A stretch of 12,773 bases of DNA from Wuchereria bancrofti (Eukaryota; Nematoda; Chromadorea; Rhabditida; Onchocercidae), in NCBI GenBank assembly GCA_005281725.1, contig SSBO01000090.1, forward strand, positions 1-12,773, in the 5' to 3' direction. Position 1 is the first letter of the stretch, and each line of letters starts with the position of its first letter. The notes beneath the pieces are model-generated. The model made no database searches and was not told the origin of the DNA. It saw only the letters and a program-made list of their open reading frames with translations. The position numbers and the translations under genes are program-made. Below are positions 1 through 8,330 of this stretch, in pieces.

Positions 1-44
1 AGAAATAAGAGAAACTGTCTTGGCTAACAGCTTCTTCTTATTTT

Positions 45-58
45 TGTTCTAACTTTCA
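45..58 (+). other. Splice-acceptor-like site
   Basis: TTCTAAC followed by TTTCAG makes a good branch-point plus 3' splice-site combination at the extreme left edge. Sixteen bases further on, an ATG opens a frame of only 12 codons ending in TAA. If this is a real acceptor, its gene cannot be followed, because the downstream sequence quickly becomes repetitive. It is a pattern match only. A single short site like this is expected by chance in AT-rich DNA. Confidence 0.2.
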
Positions 59-127
59 GTTATTTCTTCTAAGATGAGAAGATCACTGATATTTAAATTC
101 GCCTTCTCATAAATGACTCAGTTATTT

Positions 128-283
128 GAAAAAAAAAAAGATCCTACTTATTCCTTATTCTACTTATTCTACTTATTTTTTTACAGTAATAATAATAATA
201 AAAATTTTACAGTAATAATAATAATAAAGTAATAATACAGTAATGATGCCTACTTATTTTTTTTTACTACAGTAATAATAAAG
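128..283. repeat. Composite AT-rich tandem repeat
   Basis: A poly-A run is followed by reiterated TTATTCTAC-like units. Three copies of a longer module then follow: a T-run, then ACAGTAATAATAA, with starts near 174, 205 and 249. The CCTACTTATT element recurs at both ends of the array. The module therefore combines an (AAT)n microsatellite with flanking sequence that has itself been duplicated. There is no coding potential. Confidence 0.75.
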
Positions 284-1777
284 TGATTATTTAGCAGATT
301 TTCCGGTCTGTAACGAATTTTCCTAAGCTATTTACGCAGCACGAATATGTCACAATCCCTTCCGATCCTTTTTTTTTTTCGTAGTTTATAAAAAAAGTTA
401 ACTATCGCTTTTATGAAGGACGCCAAATGTGAAAGATAGTGTTATTTGTCATTGACCACTATACGCCACTGACCACTATCAATGTAGAGAACTTCCTTCC
501 CTCTTACAACACTTACCGTAATATTTTTTTGCCCTCACGATTTATGTTTGATTCCAAAAAATTTGTTTTTTTTTTTTCAAACTTGACAAAGCTCCCGTTC
601 AAATCTATTATTAAAACTGAAAGTTATACAAAATTAACCTTTGCTGCAAAATTATATTCGACTGAGATTGGAAGAAATTTAACTAAGATTATATTAGAAG
701 ATATTCATCTAAATTCCCAGACTGGCCATTTTCATTATCTATTAACTATCTCAGTCCTTTTCACCATGGTTCAAATTTTGCAAGTTGAAGAGGAGAAAGT
801 CCTCTATTTCGCAGTTTTTTAATATTGTGAAAAGTATTACATGAGAGTAGAGAATATGAGTAAGAAATGTGTTCTATGAACTCTTCCCAAACAATCTTTA
901 TACCTTAAACTCTTTATTCCCAATCTTATGTTTAGGCTTTAAATATTTCCTATATTGTTTACACGATGTTACACGGAGTTTGCACAGTAACAACAATGAG
1001 GTCGACTCATTCAGTTAACCTCATTCTTGTGTCATAATTTACAATTATGTTTGACTTCCGAGTTCAGTAAACCTCTCCCAAAAGTAACAATTTTTTACGT
1101 TTCCAATGACAGAGTTATTTTCGCCTGAAATATATCAATATGAGAATTTGGTTATTCCTGTTTCTTCGACACGATTTGAATGAATTTCGGTAGTAGACGA
1201 GAATAATTTTGTCTCTGTTGTAATAATGCACATATAGAGGCAGCAGACCACAAAGTAACATTCTGGTTCCACTTGTTTAGTAGCAAATTAAATAGTGTAC
1301 TCCAATAAGTATAGCAAACAATTCTAATCTTAGAATAGCCAAACCTTTGATGGGAGCAATTCGTAACTTGGTAAACACCAAGGAAGATTCACTGCTTTGA
1401 GTAATGTATGTCAAAACGGTTATGCAGTTGAGGAAGCATTAGAAAAAACATGAATTTTTATTGGTTATGAAAATTAATTATACTATGTGATAGTGCTTTC
1501 ACATGTACTGACCATACACATATAAAATCTATATAAGGTAACAAAGTTTGGAAATAACACATCTAACTTGGGATCCATCGCAGAACTCTGTTTCTTTTCA
1601 TTCTAGAAAAATATTTGAAATTTATAATTTGTAAATTGTCTTCAAACTTCACATCAGCCATGAATGCCAAAGTTTTGAAATATTAAAAATTAACGTGTAT
1701 AAATGTAGTACTGTAAAATTTCGTCGAAATATATATATTAAATAAATATTATTTAAAAGAAAAAATTAATTAAATAA
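284..1777. other. Gene-poor interval
   Basis: I see no supported gene here. One plus-strand frame is open from 439 to 822, but it begins with GTG and has no ATG until about 544. Its translation is rich in Phe, Leu and Asn, with a poly-Phe run from a T-tract, and shows no recognisable motif. The right end, about 1727-1787, is very AT-rich with near-palindromic TTAATTAA-type sequence. That is the kind of DNA found downstream of genes, but no clear AATAAA is visible on the minus strand. Confidence 0.5.
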
Positions 1778-2224
1778 TTAATTAGTTGAGAAAACATACA
1801 TCTCCAAATTTGTTAACATTTTCCTTTTACGTAACCAATAGCGATTTCCTGTTAAAGATGGTGCATCCATTTCAAGTGCTGTATCTATGCAATTCACTTC
1901 TTGTTCATTAATTTCGTTAATTTCCGGTTCAGGAGAAGGGATACTGTTATACTGAATTTGAATCGCCGTTGACTCAAAATCAGTCAAGTTTTGCTCTCTA
2001 TTATTTCCGTTTTTTTCCTCATCTTTGACAGCATTTTTTTCTTGTGCAGGAGGTGACGAAATATTAATAGCGGTATTATTCTCAGTGCTGTTAAGATCTG
2101 AAGGAGAAAAGGTTGCAAGCACCGAACTATCTTCGTAAGCACCTACTGCACTTGATGGACCGATAGCGAGGATTTCATCATGCATCCCGGGAAAGGATTT
2201 GGGCGATGATGAACTGTCCAACAT
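1778..2224 (-). CDS. Hypothetical acidic, Ser/Asn-rich protein or first exon
   Basis: I do not recognise this protein. The frame starts at a true ATG with A at -3 and runs 148 codons to TAA; an in-frame TGA lies 63 bases upstream, so the ATG is the natural start unless an intron intervenes. The product is hydrophilic and acidic, with a Ser-rich N-terminus, Asn/Glu-rich middle, a SPEPE stretch near residues 97-101, and a basic cluster (RYWLRKRK, residues 128-135) near the C-terminus. There is no signal peptide or membrane segment. Such composition suits a disordered nuclear or regulatory protein, which is inference. A donor-like GTATGT at 1799-1794, two codons after the basic region's LTNLE, suggests the frame could be an exon continuing off to lower coordinates rather than ending at 1778. 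It lies about 500 bases beyond the end of element A and shares no BEL/Pao motif. Length and composition make it better than the other unassigned frames, but it is unproven. Confidence 0.4.
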   Translation of the reverse strand: MLDSSSSPKSFPGMHDEILAIGPSSAVGAYEDSSVLATFSPSDLNSTENNTAINISSPPAQEKNAVKDEEKNGNNREQNLTDFESTAIQIQYNSIPSPEPEINEINEQEVNCIDTALEMDAPSLTGNRYWLRKRKMLTNLEMYVFSTN

Positions 2225-2738
2225 AGTGATAAATGGAACAATAAATTGAAATAAATCATTTCTCTCAATAAGACAGAATTCTCATCTGTTTAATCGATAT
2301 GCAAATTTCATCTGCAACAATTCTAGACAGATTTTGTCATGAAACTTGGGGGTTCAGTCTGAATATAACTTATGGCTTAGAGTTGAATTGGATTTTCGTA
2401 TGCTCAAGAGCCTTCCTTGTTTGTTATTGTAGTTGGTATAGACGAATGCATTGAACGGAATCTATAGCAATGATTAGAAAACTTTTGCAATATTTCGACG
2501 TTGCAAGCAAATTTCATTTGAAACAAAGGAATAATTTTTAACATTTAAACAATGCACATAACCTTTGTTAACTGCTGAAATTTTCAAGACAAGCAGATAA
2601 GCTGAATTACAATAGGAAGATGAGTGTTAGAATAACGATTGCTTACATGATACAATTTGAAAGAACATTTCTGATGTTCGATTAAGACAAATTTTAGTAT
2701 TATGGGTTAATACAATTTTACTTGATATATTTTGTAAG
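2225..2738. other. Unassigned sequence after element A, possible LTR remnant
   Basis: If element A kept a 3' LTR, its body would lie here, reading minus from 2778. I cannot find its far end: there is no clear AATAAA on the minus strand and no obvious terminal CA with a target duplication. By eye the sequence does not resemble the LTR at 7643-8344. No open frame is convincing. It may be a diverged LTR, a truncated one, or host DNA. Confidence 0.35.
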
Positions 2739-2778
2739 TTATTTGGAGGTTCGCGAGATTATTTCGAGTTTCGCGACA
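2739..2778 (-). repeat. Two tandem 20-bp units at the start of element A's 3' LTR
   Basis: Two adjacent 20-bp units (2739-2758 and 2759-2778) match at 17 of 20 positions. On the minus strand the outer edge reads TGTCGCGAAACTCG, which begins with TGT as BEL/Pao LTRs do. It immediately follows the last recognisable codons of the element. I therefore place the LTR boundary at 2778. The repeated CTCGCGAA core could be a regulatory motif in U3, which is inference. Confidence 0.55.
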
Positions 2779-2781
2779 CTT

Positions 2782-3452
2782 CTGACCGAAGAAGCTGGGT
2801 GCCTTAAGGATGGTTGAGTACTTTAAATGTGTCAGTTTGTAGCATTTCTAGATCGTCGAGCGACGGGGTTCTCATTCATCGACAATTTGAATTGATTTGT
2901 CGAACACTGTTGGCTGAGAATCCGAATTTTCCTCGTCTTTGATTTCCAGTGAGTACAGCATATTCATCGGTCTGTTGAGAATTTTTCCTTGTGGTAATTC
3001 TATTGAGACACTTCTTACTTCTCCATCCTTTTCTCTTTTAATTTCTTTTATCCTAGCTAATTTCCACACGCATTTCTGACTCATTTACTAACACAATCTT
3101 TCCCTCATGGGGAGCTCTTACTGCATTTCTCGGAGAAGAATGTTCTGTTTGTATCCTTTCTTTAAGACTATTCAAATATTCGTCTTTGCATATTCCCCAG
3201 AAGGTCTCGAGGGTCTTTAATGTATTCAATTATTACTTAACGAGTTTTTCTTGAATGTTCAATTTATGAGGGATAAACTAATGCAATTCATCCTCCTTAT
3301 TAGTAGGCATAATTAAAGAAGTATGAAATCAGTTGGACGCAATATGACACAATCGTCAGAATTTACATAAGTTAGCGATGGAGTACTCAGAATACCTTCT
3401 ATTTCCGTTCCCACTATTAGAGTAATCAATTCTCCTTCCTATAATAACTTTC
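2782..3452 (-). pseudogene. DUF5641-like C-terminal module of Pol, element A
   Basis: This is the C-terminal tail of BEL/Pao Pol, after the integrase core. Recognisable pieces in order are LKTLETFW and KDEYLNSL near 3160-3220, [10 protein letters not shown] near 3095-3120, then WKLARI with IELPQG and a NMLYSLEI stretch inside the frame 3084-2872. A frameshift near 3075-3085 moves the reading into that last frame. A further shift near 2872 is needed to continue to the end, where a frame with RTPSLDD runs up to the LTR boundary. In-frame stops also occur in the first third. The chromodomain-like role attributed to such tails is not testable here. The module is dead in this copy. Confidence 0.8.
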
Positions 3453-3454
3453 TA

Positions 3455-4180
3455 CTAATGGCCCTTTCTTTTCATTACCTTTTTCGTTAAACTAATGAGT
3501 CGGTCATATACTCCTCCATTCCAAGACGTTTTTGGTATTATATTTTTCCAGGTCATTTTCTTTTCCGCTAGGAATTCATTTAATTGTTGATTCATAATGA
3601 TTTTAAAGGCCAACTGAAATTGACTAGCGTTGTCGCTCAAAATTAATTCTGGATAGCCTCGTCTCGGATAGCTATAAATCTCAAAACATGCAAAAATTTT
3701 TGGCTAAAAGGGACGTACAGTTCTTGTTGTAAAACATGTGAACAGTGCTATCCATCTTTTTATTAATCCATTATCGCTTTTAATATTGACAGGATCTAAA
3801 TAATCTAGTCCTACTTGTGCGAAAAGTCTTGAATGTGTGGTCCGAGATGCTGGAAGATCAGCCATGGTTGGTAGTTTAAATGATTTATCGATATCCATAT
3901 CATTGATCTCAGATTCGAGAGTGTGTGAGCAATTCCATCATGATACAATTGCTTATGTCGTTGTTGAATAAGGAGTTCAGTTATGGAACTATGTTTTGGG
4001 AGATATATTGGGTGTAGATTACTCTCTTTCATTTCAGAGTTCACTACACGGCTTTTGCATCTCCATAGTCCATTATCATAAGTTCCACTTGGTTATTTCA
4101 TCTTTGATAACCCCTTCTGATTGTGCTTGTCTGAATAGCATAATTTCTGCCAACTCGTAATCCTGTGTTATCAATATGTT
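3455..4180 (-). pseudogene. Integrase, element A (broken, zinc-binding Cys pair deleted)
   Basis: In a working element, integrase inserts the cDNA into the genome. The N-terminal zinc domain (frame 4044-3811) keeps both histidines (RHKQLYHDG) and the GIAHTLSNLR stretch, but homology stops after MIWI at about 3891. It resumes in another frame at FKLPTMADLP, about 3883. The segment of roughly 24 residues that should carry CxxC is absent. The catalytic core keeps its first Asp in GLDYLDP (frame 3898-3704) and its second in MSDNASQF (frame 3640-3455). The third acidic position reads GGVYDRL, Asp in place of the usual Glu, near 3505. Between the first two frames the TRAVHLE region is garbled, and about eight residues are missing with a stop. 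No single frame covers the protein. Confidence 0.88.
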
Positions 4181-4224
4181 CTTTTCCTTCGTGACCATCT
4201 TCAACCAAGGAATTTCCTTTTTCG

Positions 4225-4271
4225 TTGTTAATCTTGTAAATTTCAATCTTATAAATTGTTAATCTTATAAA
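4225..4271 (-). repeat. Three 15-16 bp tandem units inside element A pol
   Basis: Three adjacent units lie at 4225-4240, 4241-4255 and 4256-4271, each close to TTNNNAATCTTATAAA on the plus strand. On the minus strand they encode repeated KI-containing pentapeptides in the linker between RNase H and integrase, just before a KGNSL/KIPWL-like position. Related elements normally have one such unit there. This looks like local slippage after insertion. Confidence 0.65.
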
Positions 4272-4289
4272 TAAAAATATAAATTTCAG

Positions 4290-5037
4290 GATCCAACCGG
4301 TCGTTCTTATTAGTCTTAATCATTTGCTAAAACGACTAGCATCTATGATTCTGAAATTTTTGTCTGCGATAGTTGGCTCTGTGATGTGGGCTACAATTTC
4401 CACATCCTTTTCGTATTCCACATTGTAATTATAGTTCCATTGTGGCTATTTTGATTCATTTTTTGTTAACCACTTTGGTTCTTTCCACCAAAGATCGTAT
4501 TCTTTTAGTTTGTTCGGTGAGATTTCTTTTGTAGCTATATCAGCTAAATTTTGTTCACTTGGGATATATCGAAAATGGATTTTTGCCTTTCGTATTTCTT
4601 CTACTCGATTTTGTATGAACGTTGGTAATAAACGGGAACTATCGTAAACCCAATGTAACGCACATTGAGAATCCGACCATAAAATTGTTCTCACGTCTTC
4701 GAGCTCCATTTGTTCTAACACGACTTGTACCAATCTCACTCTGATGAGTATTGCTAGTAATTCCAACCGAGGTATTGACATTTCTTCCGAGAATTAGCAA
4801 ACACTAAGAATATTTCCCTTTCTTGGTTTCGTATATATAAAGCTGCTGAATATGCAACAGTTGATGCGTCGGTAAAGATATGGAATTGCAATGCTTGGAA
4901 GAGATTGTCGTGAATCCTGGTAGATCCTTCAGTTTCTTTGGCCATTCGTTCGTGAATATGTTCCACGCGGTTTCATCTTCTTCACTTATAGTTTGATCCC
5001 ATGAAAGGTTCTTCTTCCATAAAATTTGAAGAAACAA
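4290..5037 (-). pseudogene. RNase H and connecting region, element A
   Basis: RNase H removes the RNA strand during reverse transcription. The first part (5037-4804), with the LWKKNLSWDQ stretch, is in the same frame as the RT but separated from it by an in-frame TAA at 5038-5040. A frameshift near 4890 then moves into frame 4966-4754, which holds the first catalytic Asp in FTDAS. Another shift with loss of a few codons, near 4780, leads to frame 4781-4446. That frame carries the Glu in PRLELLA, the Asp in LWSDSQCALHW and the last Asp in LADIATK, followed by the conserved LWWKEPKWL. All four catalytic acids can therefore be seen, but spread over different frames. A stop follows KNESK at 4446-4448, and a TGG-to-TGA type stop lies near 4320-4325. 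Confidence 0.88.
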
Positions 5038-5895
5038 TTAGGATCTTATCATTATGGGAACTATAAGTCCGAGTGGATCATACTGTGAGGCTACGAATTG
5101 CAATATGGTTCTCTTTGTTAATTTCTTTCCAGCCCATGGTTTTAACGTTACTTGAATGATATCTTGTTTGTGATACCAGTTAAGACCTAGAATCTTCTTA
5201 GTTGGAGTTACCTCCGCTCGATCTTGTACCGGAAGTTTTTCATTGACTTCCTGGTCGTTAGAGAGAAATTCTCGTACATTCATTGATGCCTCATTGAATA
5301 CAATTTTAATTTCTTCATATTTGGAAAGAACTTCATTGGTTCCTTTGGTTAGCATTATAATGTTGTCGACATAGAGATTTTTCTTTATCTCGAGCGCGAT
5401 TTTGCTTTTATAAGTTTCCAAATGATAATTGAGAGTAGCTAACAATAAAAATGGAGATGATACAATTCCAAATGGAACTCGTTGGAAACAGTAACAACTT
5501 ACGTTTTCTTCGTTAACTGGGGCTCGAATGTCCTTTAACCAAAGAAATCGAGTGCAGTTTCCATTCGTTGGATGCAATTTTATTTGCAAGAATGCCTTTT
5601 CTACCTCTGCTATTATTACATTTTTCATTGTACGTAACAATACTCCGATTAAATCTGAAAGTGTTATCGGTCCCCGATGTAAAACATCATTTAAACTTTT
5701 CATTCCTTTACAATGAGCTAATGCGTCATAAACGATCCTCAGATTTGTTGTGGTTTTATTGGGTGTTAATACTTCATGGTGGAGTAGATAATGAATAATA
5801 CTAACCTCATTCATTTCTGGTGATACCTTCTCGATTACATTGGAATTGAGTTGTTCTTCAATGGTTTGATTGTATCGACTTAGTAATTGATCCAT
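5038..5895 (-). pseudogene. Reverse transcriptase domain, element A
   Basis: This is the longest intact piece of the element (285 codons). BEL/Pao RT landmarks in order are LTPNKTTTNLRIVYDA (residues 44-59), SLNDVLHRGP (67-76), AEVEKAFLQI (96-105), TRFLWLKDI (115-123), FQRVPFGIVSSPFLL (137-151), LYVDNIIM (174-181), NVREFLSND (206-214), KKILGLNW (233-240) and FVASQYDPLG (267-276). The first catalytic Asp, usually ADxEKAF, reads Glu at residue 97, a likely inactivating change. The active-site YVDD reads YVDN. I recall YVDN in other BEL/Pao lineages, so I do not count it as a lesion. The ATG at the start is incidental: RT homology continues upstream in another frame. The frame ends at TAA with homology continuing directly after it. 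Confidence 0.93.
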
Positions 5896-5899
5896 TTAA

Positions 5900-6605
5900 A
5901 GCCTTCTAATTAACGACTTTAATCATCCAAAGCAAAATCCGATTATCGCTTAGTTTGTTCTTTGAATCTTTCCAAGGACAACAGACTTGATATCTTTCCA
6001 TGTTCATAGTGATAGTTTGTTTAAATTGCTGCAATACTTTTTCATCATTGTCAGCATTGTTTTACCTTGAATGCCAATTAATTCCAGTTTCCAAAAGTGA
6101 TCTAAGTCGGGAATATTGATGGCATTGACTAGATAAATATGGTCCACTGATATAGTTTTACTATCGTGAACTTCATTTATATATCCACTTCCAGCTAGCA
6201 TAGGTCCAACCTTTGTATGTATCAATGAAAATCCGGATCTTAAGTTCTCTGCTTTGTCGAACTGAATAAACTTGAAGAAGTGATCCGCAACCTATGAGAA
6301 TGTCCGGTTGTTTCCACTGTCTTTGAAATTGCTTAATTGATTTTCTTTGTTTATCATCAACAGTTCCTTTTTGTTTAAATTAACTACTTGTAATTCATTC
6401 GTCAAGTAGTTAACTGTTATTGCATCTAGTCGGATTATTTCTTTATTTCCAATTTTTACTCCGATTTCGGTTTTAGTATTTGGTTCCTTGTAGATTCAAT
6501 CGATAGGCCAAATCCTTTGATATGAACGATAATTGAGAACCAATATCAAATAGAGTTGAAGCCTTTTGTCGAATTTCTGGGCGGTTTGGATTGATTACAT
6601 TTATT
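5900..6605 (-). pseudogene. Aspartic protease / DUF1758 region, element A
   Basis: The protease cuts the polyprotein. Its active-site triplet is visible at 6547-6539 as [11 protein letters not shown]. Ile replaces the Thr or Ser normally between Asp and Gly, which should cripple the enzyme. Reading continues as [12 protein letters not shown], then hits a stop near 6478. The middle is a patchwork of frames with [13 protein letters not shown] near 6290. The frame 6225-6004 begins [16 protein letters not shown] and continues to [11 protein letters not shown], conserved in this part of BEL/Pao Pol. A shift near 6060 leads to [11 protein letters not shown] and YQVCCPW, the linker into the RT. At least four lesions separate this from a working protein. 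Confidence 0.85.
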
Positions 6606-6613
6606 TCCTTACA

Positions 6614-7444
6614 TTAATAGTAAGGTTCGCTTCTTCCTTTGAATTCCCTTTTCGGTAATAGAATTAGCGATTGTGACCGAATCCAATTTTCTTTATTGGA
6701 ATCCACTGTTTGCGTGAGTTCCTTGTAGCTGAGAGGACACAGTGCCGTATTGTGTGGACCTTTACAATGGAAACACAAAAGTTTCCCTTTTTTTGCAATC
6801 ACTTGTCGCATGTCCTGTTCGTAAACATTTGAAACACGCAGTGATTCCTTCAAACGTCCCATTCCGAGTTTGAGAGTGGGATAAATGTTCATTCATTAAT
6901 TATTCCAGTGCTCCTTATTGCAAAATATGCATGGTTTTCTCCTTTTTCCACCTATTGGAGTTTCTTGTGGAACCTTTTTTGATTTAATTGTACTATCTCC
7001 CTTTGATGAATTAATTGTGGGTAAGGCTGAAGTTTCACCTCTAACATTATATTTGTTTGCTTTCCTCTCCCTTGTGTGGGCTTCTAGCAACTTCTTCATT
7101 TCTTAGTACTAGTCTTATCAAGTATTGTCGGATACCTTTAACTTACCAACTCGTCGACTCCTCTTTCAATTAGTATTATCAACTATCCACGCTGGCAATT
7201 TATTCTCAATTGAAATTTCGATACTTGGATGCTCTAAATTTTTACTTGCAGCTTCCAGCTGCCGAAGTATTCTTTCCATGGCTTTGATGGTTGCTTTCCA
7301 GTCACGGTCATTTCTTTTGATGGAATTCAATTCATTGTAAAGTGATTTCCTTATAATAAAAGGTTTACTATACTTGTCCATTAGTAAACCTATTATGACA
7401 TCGTAGTTTTCTGGCGCTATATCATAACCTCTTACAGCTAACAA
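6614..7444 (-). pseudogene. Gag with DUF1759 and zinc knuckles, element A
   Basis: Gag forms the particle and binds RNA. Frame 7444-7166 covers the second half of DUF1759: ENYDVIIGLLMDKY, IRKSLYNELNSI, MERILRQLEA and the family's NKLPAWIVD. After a frameshift and stops between about 7165 and 7100, frame 7099-6896 carries CIFCNKEHW (6931-6905), the start of a first zinc knuckle whose final Cys is lost at a stop. Frame 6892-6614 carries YPTLKLGMGRLK, a second knuckle destroyed by change, and an intact third knuckle with CxxCxxxHxxxxC spacing (CFHCKGPHNTALC, 6775-6737). The homology runs upstream past 7444 to about 7466 (CLKGDALLAVRG). Before that, the first half of DUF1759 is missing. Confidence 0.88.
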
Positions 7445-7466
7445 TGCATCTCCTTTAAGACAAAAT

Positions 7467-7572
7467 ATCTGTAGGAAAAAAATATATAAATTTATAATAA
7501 TTTTCCCTTCTTTTCGTTAAGGGACAATTATCTATTTATAATTGTTTCCTACTTTAATTTATATTCTTACGT
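7467..7572 (-). other. AT-rich hairpin-containing spacer replacing part of gag
   Basis: Between a possible gag N-terminus and DUF1759 lie about 100 bases with no coding homology. They contain a 13-bp inverted repeat with one mismatch (7497-7509 and 7519-7531, nine-base loop) flanked by imperfect AT-rich complementary arms. On the minus strand the segment also begins near GTAAGA (7570-7565) and ends TTTTTTCCTACAG (7469 edge), like a short intron. However, a TAG stop at 7575-7573 just before the donor means splicing would not restore the frame. Confidence 0.5.
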
Positions 7573-7641
7573 CTATTCTCGTCGCTCACGTTGTATTTTC
7601 AATAGAGCTGGTCGAACTGATTGTTTTTCTGCACCCCAAAC
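7573..7641 (-). pseudogene. Possible gag N-terminus next to the LTR
   Basis: A 22-codon open frame immediately inside the LTR contains KQSVRPALLKIQRERRE, then TAG. Its basic, Ala/Leu/Arg-rich character resembles the start of BEL/Pao Gag proteins. The assignment rests on position and composition only. There is no ATG in the visible stretch. Confidence 0.35.
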
Positions 7642-7642
7642 T
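7630..7642 (-). promoter_or_regulatory. Candidate primer-binding site
   Basis: Directly after the CA end of the LTR, the minus strand reads AGTTTGGGGTGCA. TGGGGTGCA could pair with a tRNA ending in TGCACCCCA. The position is right for a primer-binding site, but I cannot name the tRNA. The site is short and offset by four bases from the LTR end. Confidence 0.3.
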
Positions 7643-7656
7643 TGGGTAATTAAACC

Positions 7657-7662
7657 TTTATT
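7657..7662 (-). terminator. Polyadenylation signal AATAAA in the LTR
   Basis: AATAAA on the minus strand lies 13-20 bases before the proposed LTR end. Retrotransposon transcripts are normally cleaved and polyadenylated in this position. The hexamer is common by chance in AT-rich DNA, but its location supports the LTR boundary. Confidence 0.5.
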
Positions 7663-7890
7663 TAACATAAAACAAATCAACATCATAATAGCGCATTATA
7701 CATATCGGACGGATGCTACACAGTTATAAAACGCTAAACATTACCAGAGAGCTGAAACCCCAACCACCCTATAAATGGACAATTGTAAAAAGTGATTAAT
7801 TGCAATTAAGAGATGGCGTTGGAGTTAATTGAGACTGAAGATCATAAAATCTGAATTTGGAAAGAAAGGAGATTTGTTTAAGGATAGATA

Positions 7891-7970
7891 TCTCTTGTTA
7901 TAATAGTCTATTACATGCATTTAACTCTCATGTTACAATAGTCTATTACATGCATTTAATTCTCATGTTA
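7891..7970. repeat. 35-bp tandem repeat, 2.3 copies, inside the LTR
   Basis: Units 7891-7925 and 7926-7960 are 35 bp each with three differences. A third copy is cut after ten bases (TCTCATGTTA, 7961-7970). The core contains AATAGTCTATTACATGCATT. The copies are close enough to be a recent duplication. It may be a duplicated enhancer-like block in U3, which is inference. Confidence 0.8.
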
Positions 7971-8262
7971 TACAATTAATGTGTGTAAAGCGAGGTTAAT
8001 TTATGAACAAAGAGATTCATTCACACCGTTTATAACAAAGGATTATCCGTTTATCAGTTAAAATCCTATGCACGCGTCGTCCTGTTAGTGTCCTAAGACA
8101 CTGTCTCCCAGTTCGTCGATCCGTTGTAATAATATCCATAAAAAGAAATTGCCCTGCTATACCGCTTAGAATGGCTCTTTGTTGAGGTCAAATATCCACA
8201 TCGTTAAATTGCATTTTTATTATCTGGTTGTCTGTTAGTTTGATTCCTTTGTTAGAGCCCTC

Positions 8263-8330
8263 AGTTACTGTATTAATTGTTTCTTAGTTACTGCATTAAT
8301 GGTTTTTAGTTATTGTATTAATACTTTCGG
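8263..8330. repeat. 22-23 bp tandem repeat, three copies, at LTR start
   Basis: Three consecutive units start at 8263, 8286 and 8308, each beginning AGTTACTG or AGTTATTG and containing ATTAAT. They lie within the first 82 bases of the LTR on the minus strand. Placement matches the two-copy repeat at the start of the other LTR (2739-2778), though the sequences differ. Confidence 0.7.

Larger units (their letters stand above)
2739..7642 (-). mobile_element. Element A: degenerate BEL/Pao LTR retrotransposon
   Basis: Reading from high to low coordinates, the minus strand shows the BEL/Pao domain order: gag DUF1759 and zinc knuckles, aspartic protease (DUF1758), RT, RNase H, integrase (HHCC then DDE), and a DUF5641-like C-terminal module. 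The interior is about 4.9 kb, slightly short for the family, with several small deletions accounting for the loss. In-frame stops and frameshifts occur in every domain, so no polyprotein can be made: this is an old copy. It follows the 702-bp LTR at 7643-8344 without a gap, yet its own 3' LTR start at 2778 looks unrelated to that LTR. Both LTRs being from one insertion is therefore doubtful. Confidence 0.93.

Noticed and set aside
439..822. 127-codon plus-strand open frame
   Set aside because: It starts with GTG, has no ATG for the first third, contains a poly-Phe run from a T-tract and shows no motif or splice context. Treated as chance.
5528..5798. Two plus-strand frames inside the RT region
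   Set aside because: They are antisense shadows of the clearly recognisable minus-strand RT.
7469..7570. A true intron within gag
   Set aside because: The donor and acceptor look good, but a TAG stop lies just before the donor, so splicing would not produce a continuous protein.
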